Position numbers and translations under genes: made by a program. The notes beneath the pieces are model-generated. The model saw only the letters and a list, made by a program, of their open reading frames with translations, was not told the origin of the DNA and searched no databases. From assembly GCF_014050525.1 (NCBI RefSeq), contig NZ_JACGAG010000001.1, positions 382,501 to 446,500 on the forward strand: 64,000 nt of DNA, written 5' to 3'. Below, piece after piece: positions 46,261 through 54,778 of the stretch. Source of the stretch: Clostridium sp. cel8. Its GTDB lineage: Bacteria; Bacillota; Clostridia; Clostridiales; Clostridiaceae. Each line of letters begins with the position of its first letter. The first letter of the stretch is position 1.

Positions 46261-47022
46261 TTAATTAATTATATCTACTACTTTTTCATATTTTTGTTTT
46301 AATTTATCATCCATTTTTTTATCTGTAATCACTGCTGTTATATTTTTTAAATTATAAAAATTAAAAAAATCTTCTTTTTCTATCTTTGTGCTGTCGCATA
46401 GTATATATTTTTGTAATGCATTATCTAGTATTATTCTTTGACACACACCTTCTTCTTCATTTGAAGTTGTTATATTATAATTACAAATTCCATTAGTTCC
46501 AACAAAAGCAGTTTTAACTCTCATATTTTTTAAATTTTGATTAGTAAAACTTCCTACAAACACATCTGTGTGCAATCTATATCTTCCACCTACAAGTATA
46601 ACTTCATATCTCTTATCATTTTTAAATTTTAAAAATACAGACATTGAGTTAGTTATAACTTTTACATATGAAACATTTAAATAATCATATATTAACTCAC
46701 TAGTAGTACCAGGTCCTATATAAATAATGTCATTTTCCTGTATTCTCTCACTTGCAAGTTTTGCAATATGTCTTTTTTGTTCTATATTGATCTTTCTCTT
46801 TTCATTATTAGAAAGTTCCTTAAAATTATATTTATTTTCCTGTTTTACTTTCTTAGCTCCACCATAAATTCGACTCAGAAATCCTCTTTCCTCTAGAACT
46901 TTTAAATCTCTTCTTACAGTTATTTCTGTAACACCTAGTTCTTTATTTATATCGCTTATCTTTATGATGTTATTTCTATCAAGTATTTGTAGTATCTTTT
47001 GGAACCGTTCCTCTCTTAGCAT
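46261..47022 (-). CDS. lacR: DeoR-family regulator, LacR-like, intact copy
   Basis: This is a 253-residue DeoR-type repressor: HTH (about 1-57, LGVTEITVRRDLKVLEERGFLSRIYGG) and a DeoRC sensor (about 75-235) with the phosphate loop IGPGTTSELI and the EEEGVCQRIILDNA segment. By context it should sense tagatose 6-phosphate, as LacR does in streptococci and staphylococci. The ATG at 47022 is chosen because GGAGG lies eight bases upstream. It lies between the PTS genes and lacA, and just upstream of it is a closely related, frameshifted copy. Confidence 0.92.
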   Translation of the reverse strand: MLREERFQKILQILDRNNIIKISDINKELGVTEITVRRDLKVLEERGFLSRIYGGAKKVKQENKYNFKELSNNEKRKINIEQKRHIAKLASERIQENDIIYIGPGTTSELIYDYLNVSYVKVITNSMSVFLKFKNDKRYEVILVGGRYRLHTDVFVGSFTNQNLKNMRVKTAFVGTNGICNYNITTSNEEEGVCQRIILDNALQKYILCDSTKIEKEDFFNFYNLKNITAVITDKKMDDKLKQKYEKVVDIIN

Positions 47023-47104
47023 AATATATTCCTCCATAAACTGTCACAACCAAATAATCAATAACTTCGGTTCACAATTATATGTTATCACTTTTTTATG
47101 TCAT

Positions 47105-47156
47105 TTTCAATACTATTTGTGATTTATTTTATTCTTTTTATGTTCTATTTATGTTT
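47105..47156 (-). promoter_or_regulatory. Operator-like motifs upstream of lacR
   Basis: Two elements: 47105-47127 matches 48103-48125 upstream of the broken copy in 22 of 23 bases, and 47137-47156 matches the 20-base repeat upstream of the PTS IIA gene (50501 and 50584) in 18 of 20. Both are candidate LacR sites. Confidence 0.5.
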
Positions 47157-47212
47157 TATATATTAAATATAATTTTCATATTGTATATTTACATTTAAGA
47201 TATTCCTTAAAA

Positions 47213-47256
47213 AAGTTGCTTTAAAATAGAAATTAATTTCTATTTTAAAGCAACTT
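47213..47256 (-). terminator. 44-base perfect palindrome, terminator after the broken lacR
   Basis: The two halves are exact complements with no loop left over; AAGTTGCTTTAAAATAG begins the first. On the minus strand it is followed by TTTTTT. It lies six bases after the stop of the frameshifted gene. Confidence 0.85.
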
Positions 47257-47262
47257 AACATC

Positions 47263-48026
47263 TTAGGAATTTATTATACTTACATACTTTTCATATTTTT
47301 CTTTTACAGCTTTATCTATATTTTTATCTGTTATTACAGCTGTTACATCATGTAAATTATAAAAGCTAAAGAAATCTTGTTTACCAATTTTGCTACTATC
47401 ACAAAGTATATATTTTTGCAGTGCATTATCTAATATTATTCTTTGGCACACACCTTCTTCTTCATTTGAAGTTGTTATGCTGTCCCCACAAATTCCATTT
47501 GTACCAACAAATGCAGCTTTGACTCTCATATTTTTTAAATTTTCATTAGTAAAACTTCCTACAAACACATCTGTATGCAGTCGATACCTTCCACCTACAA
47601 GTATAATTTCATAATGTTCATTTTCTCTAAATTTTAGAAATACAGGCATTGAATTAGTTATAACCTTAATATATGAAACATTTAAATAATCATATATAAA
47701 CTCATTTGTAGTACCAGGCCCTATATAAATAATATCATTTTCATGTATTCTTTCACTTGCAAGCTTTGCAATATATTTTTTTCTTCTATATTTATTTTTC
47801 TTTTCTCATTACTTGATAGTTCTTGAAATCTACTAATATTAGATTTTTCGACTTTCTTAGCACCACCATAAATTCTTTTAAGTAATCCTCTTTCTTCAAG
47901 AACTTTCAAATCTCTTCTAACAGTTATTTCAGTAACGCCTAGTTTTTTATTTATATCTGTTATTTTTATTATATTACTTTTATCAAGCATATCTAATATT
48001 TTTTGAAATCTTTCTTCCTTTAACAT
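47263..48026 (-). pseudogene. LacR-like DeoR regulator broken by a single-base frameshift
   Basis: The first part (48026 to about 47783) codes an HTH domain almost identical to that of the intact lacR; the second part (about 47775-47263) codes the DeoRC sensor domain in another frame. The break is in a run of seven A on the coding strand (47776-47782): one more A would restore EEKKYIAKLA, matching EQKRHIAKLA of the intact copy, and the whole 254-codon frame. GGAGG lies eight bases before the ATG. The remaining sequence is well preserved, so the lesion is recent, a sequencing error, or a slippage switch. Confidence 0.85.
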
Positions 48027-48102
48027 ACTGTAATCCTCCACAAGTGATCACATAAGAAAGTCTTATTATTATATAATATATACTATCATTCTTTCGTAAT
48101 GA

Positions 48103-48125
48103 TTTCAATACTATTTATGATTTAT
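48103..48125 (-). promoter_or_regulatory. Operator-like motif upstream of the broken lacR
   Basis: This block, beginning TTTCAATACTATTTATG, is shared with the upstream region of the intact lacR (47105-47127) at nearly the same distance from the start codon (77 against 83 bases). It may be an operator or a relic of the duplication. Confidence 0.45.
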
Positions 48126-48171
48126 AATATTAGTTTATTGAATTATTTTATTCTATTTTATATAGACATTA

Positions 48172-49587
48172 TTATTCTGCCATAGCTTTTTCTTCTTTAT
48201 ATGCTTTATTACGTTTTTTCATCTCTCTAGCATACCAAACAAATAGAAGCGTATAAACTACAAGACCTATTAAAACATACAAACCTGTAGTAACATTACC
48301 AGTACTAAAAAATTTTCCTATATATATTGAAAGGAATTTTTCTACAGGTCCTTCACAAGTTGAATGTGATATAAGTGTAGACGCTGCCAATCCATTTGGA
48401 AATGCTCCAACTTGTTTTGCCAAATCAGTAACACAAGGTGCCATTGCAGTACCTGCCCATAAGAATATTGGTATTTCAAGCACTCCTATTAATATCATTC
48501 TTATCATCTTACCACGAGTAACTACTAACAGTGCTGGTGTTACTCCCATTGCTATAATACCACCTAATGGTAATAATCTATTTCCAGGTAAAAACATTGC
48601 CATTACAAGAAGTATAGGTGCCAATATATTAGCTACAGCCCATATTTCTGCTCTACCTGCTACAAAAGGCCAGTCAATTCCTATATTAAATGTCCTTCCA
48701 GATAATCTTTTACTTAAAAAGTCAGTTATACCTTGAGATAATGGCTCAACTGCTGCTATAAACCATGAACCTATTACAGAGAATAATTCCAAACATGTAG
48801 CACCTATAAATGACAAAGTAAATATCTGTATAGCACTTTGATGTCCTAACAAACCTACAAATACACCTAAATAAGCTCCTATGGCAAACTTACTTCCCCA
48901 AAATCCTATCTTATTATTAAGCTGTGCTGCATCGAAATCATATTTATCAAGAAATGGTAAAAATTTATCAATTAATTTATCAAAAACCATAATTATAGGA
49001 TTCATCATATAATTCAAATGTGTAGTAGTTGTTGGATTACTATCTGGCATGTTCAAGAGATCATTGAAAGTTGGCTTCATCAAATCTGAATTTATTATCT
49101 TCAATATTCCAATAAATACTACAAATATTGTTGCAACTAATAAATTTTTTGAATAAAACATTATCAATATTCCACAAAATGCAGGATGCCATACATTAAA
49201 TATATCTACATCAAGTGTATTAGTTTTGTTAAGTAAAAGCATTATAACATTAACAATTACAAGTATAAATAAAAAGAATAACGTATACATAGAACCCCAT
49301 GTTATAGTTGCTACTGGAGCCCATCCTAAATCAGTTATAGATAAATTTATACCAGTAGATCTAACAAAAGCTTTCAGTGCATCAGAAAAATTAGTTGTCA
49401 AAAGTGAAATTATCTGTCCAATTCCAGTTAAAGCAATTGCAAGTTTAAGTCCTCCCTCAAGTGCTTTACTAACCTTTACACGCATTAAAATTGCCAAAAT
49501 TGATAAAACTATGAACATCATTGGAGCTGCTCCTAAGTTTATCAACGGTTTAAAAATCGCATTGGAAAATTCAACAATTCCTCCCAT
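48172..49587 (-). CDS. PTS galactitol-family IIC component
   Basis: This is the membrane permease subunit of a galactitol-family (GatC) PTS, 471 residues with about eleven hydrophobic segments. Recognisable are LGAAPMMFIVLS and SHSTCEGPVEKFLSIYIGK near the C terminus. GAGGAG lies ten bases before the ATG. It is encoded with a IIB (52 bases upstream) and IIA. Because lacA/lacB but no galactitol-1-phosphate dehydrogenase are present, galactose (delivered as galactose 6-phosphate) is a better guess for substrate than galactitol. Confidence 0.92.
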   Translation of the reverse strand: MGGIVEFSNAIFKPLINLGAAPMMFIVLSILAILMRVKVSKALEGGLKLAIALTGIGQIISLLTTNFSDALKAFVRSTGINLSITDLGWAPVATITWGSMYTLFFLFILVIVNVIMLLLNKTNTLDVDIFNVWHPAFCGILIMFYSKNLLVATIFVVFIGILKIINSDLMKPTFNDLLNMPDSNPTTTTHLNYMMNPIIMVFDKLIDKFLPFLDKYDFDAAQLNNKIGFWGSKFAIGAYLGVFVGLLGHQSAIQIFTLSFIGATCLELFSVIGSWFIAAVEPLSQGITDFLSKRLSGRTFNIGIDWPFVAGRAEIWAVANILAPILLVMAMFLPGNRLLPLGGIIAMGVTPALLVVTRGKMIRMILIGVLEIPIFLWAGTAMAPCVTDLAKQVGAFPNGLAASTLISHSTCEGPVEKFLSIYIGKFFSTGNVTTGLYVLIGLVVYTLLFVWYAREMKKRNKAYKEEKAMAE

Positions 49588-49639
49588 TCCAATATATCTC
49601 CTCTCTATTTACGAAACTATTAATTTATTTTTAATTAGT

Positions 49640-49945
49640 TTAGTTTTTACCAATCTCTTTTATTGCTTCCTCAAGCTTATCAAAAACTGGTTTAGCCATA
49701 GAAGGAATCCTATACAATATAGGTCCTGCTTCAATAACTGGTATTTTAATATCAAATCCAACATCAACTTTTGTTATAGGAGTAAATATATCATATTTTG
49801 ACACTAATTCCTCAGTTATATCTTTTACCATAACTGCATCTGCTTTAACATCATACCCCCTACTTTTCATCTCCTTTTCTACTGCATCTTTAATTTGATG
49901 GCTGGAATTTACTCCTGCACCACAAGCTGCTAAAATCTTTATCAT
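49640..49945 (-). CDS. PTS galactitol-family IIB component
   Basis: This is a 101-residue cytoplasmic phosphocarrier. The phosphorylated cysteine is Cys8 in the P-loop-like ILAACGAGVNSSHQ, typical of lactose/galactitol IIB proteins. The ATG at 49945 has GGAGG eight bases upstream. It lies between the IIA and IIC genes. Confidence 0.92.
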   Translation of the reverse strand: MIKILAACGAGVNSSHQIKDAVEKEMKSRGYDVKADAVMVKDITEELVSKYDIFTPITKVDVGFDIKIPVIEAGPILYRIPSMAKPVFDKLEEAIKEIGKN

Positions 49946-49989
49946 TTTACATACCTCCATTTTATTTTATATTCAAAGATAGCAAATAA

Positions 49990-50478
49990 TTATTTACTTT
50001 CTTTTTTACCAGTAATAAACTCATATAATTCTTTTTCATTATCTATTTGTTCTAGTTTGTCCATATTAGACTTTTTAGTTATAAAATCCATAATATTTGA
50101 CAAAATATTAGTTTGAACTTCGTTTTCATTGTTTATAATAATAAACACATACTTTACATTCAATTCTTCATCTTGTGCTATCATATTTTTAAAATTTATC
50201 TCATTTTTAATCTTTACAAAAACAATGCATTTACTATTGCAGTATTCCCTTTCAGTATGAGGTATTGCCACATTATACTTTTGTCCCTCTACTACACTTA
50301 AATCAATTCCAGTAGGATAATTCTTTTCTCTTTCTATAATTGCACTTACAAAATTATCTTTTACTAATCCTTTTTTTATTAATTCATGACCAATTACTTC
50401 AAAAAGTTGATTGCTGTCCTTTACATCTTTTACATAAATTAAATCTTTTTTAAATAAATCGCTTATTTCATTTATCAC
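49990..50478 (-). CDS. PTS fructose/mannitol-type IIA component (GatA-like)
   Basis: This is a 162-residue IIA of the fructose-mannitol structural class, used by galactitol-family systems. The active His74 is in VAIPHTERE, and the segment SAIIEREKNYPTGI is diagnostic. Translation starts at GTG (50478) with AGGAGG ten bases upstream. It is the first gene of the IIA-IIB-IIC set; upstream, at 50501-50624, are three copies of a 20-base repeat that probably bind LacR. Confidence 0.92.
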   Translation of the reverse strand: MINEISDLFKKDLIYVKDVKDSNQLFEVIGHELIKKGLVKDNFVSAIIEREKNYPTGIDLSVVEGQKYNVAIPHTEREYCNSKCIVFVKIKNEINFKNMIAQDEELNVKYVFIIINNENEVQTNILSNIMDFITKKSNMDKLEQIDNEKELYEFITGKKESK

Positions 50479-50500
50479 TATGTCCTATCCTCCTATATAT

Positions 50501-50624
50501 TTATGTATTATTTATGTTTGTATTTATTTCATTTCCTTTATCTATTTTATATATTATATCTATTTTGTATATTTGTCAATACTTTTATGTATTATTTATG
50601 TTTATTTTTGTATTATTTCTGTTT
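50501..50624 (-). promoter_or_regulatory. Three 20-base repeats upstream of the PTS IIA gene
   Basis: TTTATGTATTATTTATGTTT occurs exactly at 50501-50520 and 50584-50603, and with two changes at 50605-50624. The last two are 21 bases apart and the first is 83 bases away, so all lie on nearly the same helix face. A related copy is upstream of lacR (47137-47156). These are candidate LacR operators. Confidence 0.6.
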
Positions 50625-50898
50625 ATTTATATTTAATATTCTATATAATTTATGATATTACTTTATTGAACTGTTATGTTCTATTATAAAATTTTATATT
50701 TTTTATATTTTATGGTAAAAATGTTTTAGTATAAATAAGCATTATAAATTTATCAAGTCTTAAATAATGCAATTAAGACTATATTTTATAGAATACACTA
50801 CTATAACATCATTTTTTATAGTGAATTTGTAGCTAAACTATATCTATCTATATTTGAATAATATCTATGTATAATTTATAATTAAGAAGTTATATATA

Positions 50899-50945
50899 CT
50901 GCTATATATAGTATATTGTTATTTTCTATATACTATATATAGTTT
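50899..50945 (+). promoter_or_regulatory. Tandem NrdR boxes upstream of nrdJ
   Basis: Two 16-base boxes, 50899-50914 and 50930-50945, each contain CTATATATAG, which fits the NrdR core CwATATATwG. The cores are exactly 31 bases (three helical turns) apart, the spacing known for NrdR repression of ribonucleotide reductase genes. They lie 46-92 bases upstream of the nrdJ start. Confidence 0.85.
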
Positions 50946-50990
50946 TTATAATGTTAAATCTAAAATTACAAAAAACGAGGAGGATATCCA

Positions 50991-53900
50991 TTGAACTCTA
51001 TAAGTGATATATTTAAAAGATATTATACAAAAGAGCTTGAAAGAGATAAAAGCAAAACAGTATATGATCTTTTTAAATGGAAAAAAGTCGATGTATTTTT
51101 AAAGGACCACAAAACAAACAAAGTTCTTGTAGATATGAAAGATCTTGAATTTCCAGAGCACTATTCTCAAAATTCCTGTGATATAATAGCTTCAAAATAT
51201 TTCAGAAAAGCAGGAGTTCCTGGAAAACTTGGCTATGAAAATAGCATGCGATCTGTAGCAAACAGAATGGTAAACTTTTGGTGTCAAGCCTTAAAAGATG
51301 AAGGATTGATAACTACTGAAAATGAGGCACAAATATTCTATGACGAATGCGTATATGCCCTTTTAAATCAAATGTTTGCACCAAATTCTCCACAATGGTT
51401 CAATACCGGACTTAAACTTTCCTATGGCATAGACGGTGCAAAACAGGGAAATTATTATTTTGATGAAAATGAAAACAAGGTAGTTCCATGCAATGATAAC
51501 TACACAAGAACACAGGCTTCTGCTTGTTTTATAATATCAATACAAGATAAACTACTTGGAGAACATTCTATATCAGATCAATTTGTTACAGAAACGAAAT
51601 TGTTCAAAGGTGGTTCTGGAACTGGAAGTAACTTTTCAGCTATAAGAGCAAAAGGTGAAAAGCTATCTGGAGGAGGTGCTTCCTCTGGACTTATGAGTTT
51701 TTTAAAGGCTCTTGACAGAAATGCAGGTGCTATCAAATCAGGTGGTACCACAAGAAGAGCTGCAAAAATGGTATGTCTAGACGTAGATCATCCAGAAATT
51801 ATGGATTTCATAACCTGGAAATCAAAAGAAGAAGACAAGGTAAGAGCTCTTGGTAAAATGGGTTATGATATGGACATAGACGGAGAAGCCTATGAAACAG
51901 TATCAGGACAAAACAGCAATAACTCAGTTAGGTTCTCCGACGACTTTATGAAAAAAGTTGAAAATTTAGATAAAAATGATAAAGCAACTATAGAATTAAC
52001 TGGTCGAGTAGATCCAAAATTAACACGAAAAGAAAGTGTAAAAGCTATATGGGAAGCTTTTAATTATTCTGCATGGAAATGTGCCGATCCAGCTCCACAA
52101 TTTTCTGATACATTTAATGCTTGGCATACTTGTCCTGCTGGAGAAGATGGAAATGTAAATGCAAGCTACAATAGAATAAACTCTACAAATCCATGTGGAG
52201 AATATGCATTTTTAGACGATACTTCCTGTAATCTTGCATCTATAAATATATACAAATTTTATGATGTTAACACAGGACATTTTGACATGGATGGATATCT
52301 TCATATAATACACTTAGCACAGTTAATACTAGAAGGATCTATACATTGGGGACAGTTTCCTACAAAAGATATTGCAAGAAGAACATATCTTTTTAGAACT
52401 ACAGGACTTGGAGTATCAAATATGGCATCATTATTAATGGTCATGGGCTATCCTTATGATTCGGATAGGGCAAGAGCTCTTGCGTCATCTTTAATAGGAA
52501 TACTAACTGGAGAATCCTACTACGTTTCCTCTCTTATGGCAAAACAAGTAGGTCCTTTTAAAAAATTTAAAATAAATAAACCATACATGATGAGAGTAAT
52601 GAGAAATCATGCAAGAGCTGCTGGTGTAAATCTTGAAGAACTTACAAAAAACAGCAAAGTAAAATACAGCAATGAATTTGAAAATTTAAATTATGTTCCA
52701 CTTAAAGTAAATCATAAACTTCTTGAAAGTGAAAATCTTGGATATATAGGTAAACAGCTTAAAAAAAGTTTTATAAATGCATTGAAAGGTGGAGAAACTT
52801 ATGGATTTAGAAATGCTCAGGTTTCTGTAATTGCACCTACAGGCACAATATCTTTTGCAATGGACTGCGGAGCTACATCTATTGAACCTTTTTTCAGTCA
52901 TATAGTGTATAAAAAGCTATCAGGCGGTGGATTTATGACCATAGTAAATCCTGTAATAAGGGCATCTTTAAAAAATTTAGGATACAACAATGAAGAAATA
53001 CAGGACATCATAGACTATATAAGTGAAAAAGAAACTGTAACAGAAAATGGATTCACCTATGAAAAAATACTTGATGGTAAAATAGAAGGTGCTCCTCACT
53101 TAAAGGATAAAGACCTAGCAGTATTTGATACATCAAATAAATGCGGAAGTGGTGAAAGATACATAGACCCTATGGGACATGTAAAAATGGTAGCAGCTAT
53201 AACACCTCTTATATCAGGTGCAGTATCAAAAACAGTAAATCTTCCAAAAAACGCTTCCGTAGAGGATTTCAAAAATGTTGTTTTATCATCATGGAAACTT
53301 GGTGTAAAAGGTATAACTTTATACAGAGATTCTTCAAAAGCTGCACAGCCTCTAAATACAACTCTTTCTAATACAAATGATGTAAAACTTGAAGACTTAA
53401 CTTATAAGCAGCTTTTAGATGAAGTTTACAAACTTAAAAAGGGAATTAAATACTCAAAGAGAGAAAAACCTGTTGGAATAAGAACCGGAACAACACATCC
53501 AGCACAAATAGATGATGTGAAAATATATACTACAGTAAACAGACGCTCAAATGGTGAAATATCAGAAATATATATAACTACAGATAGAGAGGGAACTATA
53601 ATAACTGGGCTTTTAAATTCACTATCCAAATCCATATCAGTAATGCTTCAGTATCATGTACCTCCTCAGGACATTTCCAGAATGCTGAGAGGTCAAAAAT
53701 ATGAGCCTTATGGATTTGTACAAAAACATCCATATATAAAATATGTATCTTCAATTTCAGATCTTATAAGTAAAGTTATTGATATAGAACTTGGAGATTT
53801 TTCAAGATGTGAAGTTAAACCCGAAAATTATGACAAGGATACAATCTCAAATTTAAATGAAGGTAGTACCCAAAATAATCGACCAATTGATTATTCTAAA

Positions 53901-54032
53901 ATAAAGGTAACTAGAACAAAAGGTGAACGAGTATATGGATCAATATGTCCAACATGTTCAAGTAGTAGAATGGTGAGAAATGGAACTTGCATGGTTTGTC
54001 TTGATTGTGGATCAACTACAGGATGCAGTTAA
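50991..54032 (+). CDS. nrdJ: Adenosylcobalamin-dependent (class II) ribonucleotide reductase
   Basis: NrdJ reduces ribonucleotides to deoxyribonucleotides using coenzyme B12, with no need for oxygen. The 1013-residue protein has the core blocks APNSPQWFNTGL, QASACFIISIQD (first redox cysteine), KGGSGTGSNFSAIRAKGE, the finger-loop motif INSTNPCGEYAFLDDTSCNLASIN with the thiyl cysteine, and APTGTISFAMDCGATSIEP. The C-terminal tail has the CPTC...CMVCLDCGSTTGCS cysteine cluster that re-reduces the active site and may bind zinc. Translation starts at TTG with GGAGG seven bases upstream. NrdR boxes precede it and a terminator follows; it is a single-gene unit. Confidence 0.96.
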   Translation: MNSISDIFKRYYTKELERDKSKTVYDLFKWKKVDVFLKDHKTNKVLVDMKDLEFPEHYSQNSCDIIASKYFRKAGVPGKLGYENSMRSVANRMVNFWCQALKDEGLITTENEAQIFYDECVYALLNQMFAPNSPQWFNTGLKLSYGIDGAKQGNYYFDENENKVVPCNDNYTRTQASACFIISIQDKLLGEHSISDQFVTETKLFKGGSGTGSNFSAIRAKGEKLSGGGASSGLMSFLKALDRNAGAIKSGGTTRRAAKMVCLDVDHPEIMDFITWKSKEEDKVRALGKMGYDMDIDGEAYETVSGQNSNNSVRFSDDFMKKVENLDKNDKATIELTGRVDPKLTRKESVKAIWEAFNYSAWKCADPAPQFSDTFNAWHTCPAGEDGNVNASYNRINSTNPCGEYAFLDDTSCNLASINIYKFYDVNTGHFDMDGYLHIIHLAQLILEGSIHWGQFPTKDIARRTYLFRTTGLGVSNMASLLMVMGYPYDSDRARALASSLIGILTGESYYVSSLMAKQVGPFKKFKINKPYMMRVMRNHARAAGVNLEELTKNSKVKYSNEFENLNYVPLKVNHKLLESENLGYIGKQLKKSFINALKGGETYGFRNAQVSVIAPTGTISFAMDCGATSIEPFFSHIVYKKLSGGGFMTIVNPVIRASLKNLGYNNEEIQDIIDYISEKETVTENGFTYEKILDGKIEGAPHLKDKDLAVFDTSNKCGSGERYIDPMGHVKMVAAITPLISGAVSKTVNLPKNASVEDFKNVVLSSWKLGVKGITLYRDSSKAAQPLNTTLSNTNDVKLEDLTYKQLLDEVYKLKKGIKYSKREKPVGIRTGTTHPAQIDDVKIYTTVNRRSNGEISEIYITTDREGTIITGLLNSLSKSISVMLQYHVPPQDISRMLRGQKYEPYGFVQKHPYIKYVSSISDLISKVIDIELGDFSRCEVKPENYDKDTISNLNEGSTQNNRPIDYSKIKVTRTKGERVYGSICPTCSSSRMVRNGTCMVCLDCGSTTGCS

Positions 54033-54053
54033 TTCAGCTAATAGTTAATAATT

Positions 54054-54090
54054 AAGCAGCTAGGTTATTTTTTATAACTTAGCTGCTTTT
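54054..54090 (+). terminator. Terminator of nrdJ
   Basis: A stem of about 15 bases (AAGCAGCTAGGTTAT against ATAACTTAGCTGCTT, one mismatch) ends in TTTT, 22 bases after the nrdJ stop. Confidence 0.88.
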
Positions 54091-54107
54091 AAATTCTACT
54101 AATGTAT

Positions 54108-54140
54108 AAAAAAAAAGCCTTCATGGGGGATCATGAGGCT
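54108..54140 (-). terminator. Terminator on the minus strand facing nrdJ
   Basis: Read on the minus strand, AGCCTCATG and CATGAAGGCT form a stem with a bulged A around a C-rich loop, followed by eight or nine T. It probably ends the transcript of the membrane protein gene at 54309-54659. The stretch 54141-54308 holds nothing else I can support. Confidence 0.7.
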
Positions 54141-54308
54141 AATAGGGGATATTATTTAATAAAACTATGTTTTATTACGAAAATATAATATCATTAATTT
54201 AAATTTTTGTCAATATATTGTTTTAAAATGTGAATTTTATATAATATTGTCATTTACAATATAAATACTCTAATTATTCAGTAGCAGACAATATACTTTA
54301 AAATAATA

Positions 54309-54659
54309 CTATCTCTTTTTATTTTTAACTCTGTTTGGCTTAGGCTTTGGTCTTATCTTTATATCCTTCTTTTTATTTCTCGTATTTACATTCATAGTAC
54401 CATTATGTAAATCTAGAAACCATAAAAACAAGATTACAAAAAGTGCACTTGAAGTATACTGAATTATAGGATTAACTGAAGCCGTTTTAGTAGCTACTTC
54501 AATTATACTAGGTATTAAAAAAACTATTATTGATAAAGTAAGAATTATCTTTTTATTTGGATTAAACTTTACAAGCACATATTTTTTTAATACAGCATAA
54601 AAAAATACAAATATTAGAGATATAAATATAAGTTGAATTATTAGATTTTTCCAGAACAT
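54309..54659 (-). CDS. Small membrane protein of unknown function
   Basis: I do not recognise this 116-residue protein. It has three hydrophobic segments (about 7-25, 40-57 and 69-88) and a strongly basic C-terminal tail (about 96-116, Lys/Arg with RPKPKP), which would place the tail in the cytoplasm and could touch nucleic acid or phospholipid. The ATG at 54659 has AAGGGGG upstream. It stands alone between nrdJ and the AcuI-type gene. Clean ribosome site and terminator argue that it is real. Confidence 0.72.
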   Translation of the reverse strand: MFWKNLIIQLIFISLIFVFFYAVLKKYVLVKFNPNKKIILTLSIIVFLIPSIIEVATKTASVNPIIQYTSSALFVILFLWFLDLHNGTMNVNTRNKKKDIKIRPKPKPNRVKNKKR

Positions 54660-54778
54660 CAAAATTCCCCCTTAATTATTGTGTTTACACAATCATAATT
54701 TTATCCTATTAACAATAATTATTCAAATTAAAAACTGTATAAAATTTATTCGGGGAGTTCCTAATTTTAAAAATTTTA

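Noticed and set aside
50480-50689. 69-codon plus-strand frame in the gap upstream of the PTS IIA gene
   Set aside because: Almost only Ile, Tyr, Phe and Leu from AT-rich repeat DNA; it lies over the candidate LacR operators.
51000-51100. Possible cobalamin riboswitch for nrdJ
   Set aside because: No B12-box-like sequence or suitable leader length is visible; the upstream region is explained by NrdR boxes and a short leader.
54108-54140. G-rich stretch after nrdJ considered as a small RNA or riboswitch piece
   Set aside because: It is explained by a minus-strand terminator with an eight- to nine-base T tract.
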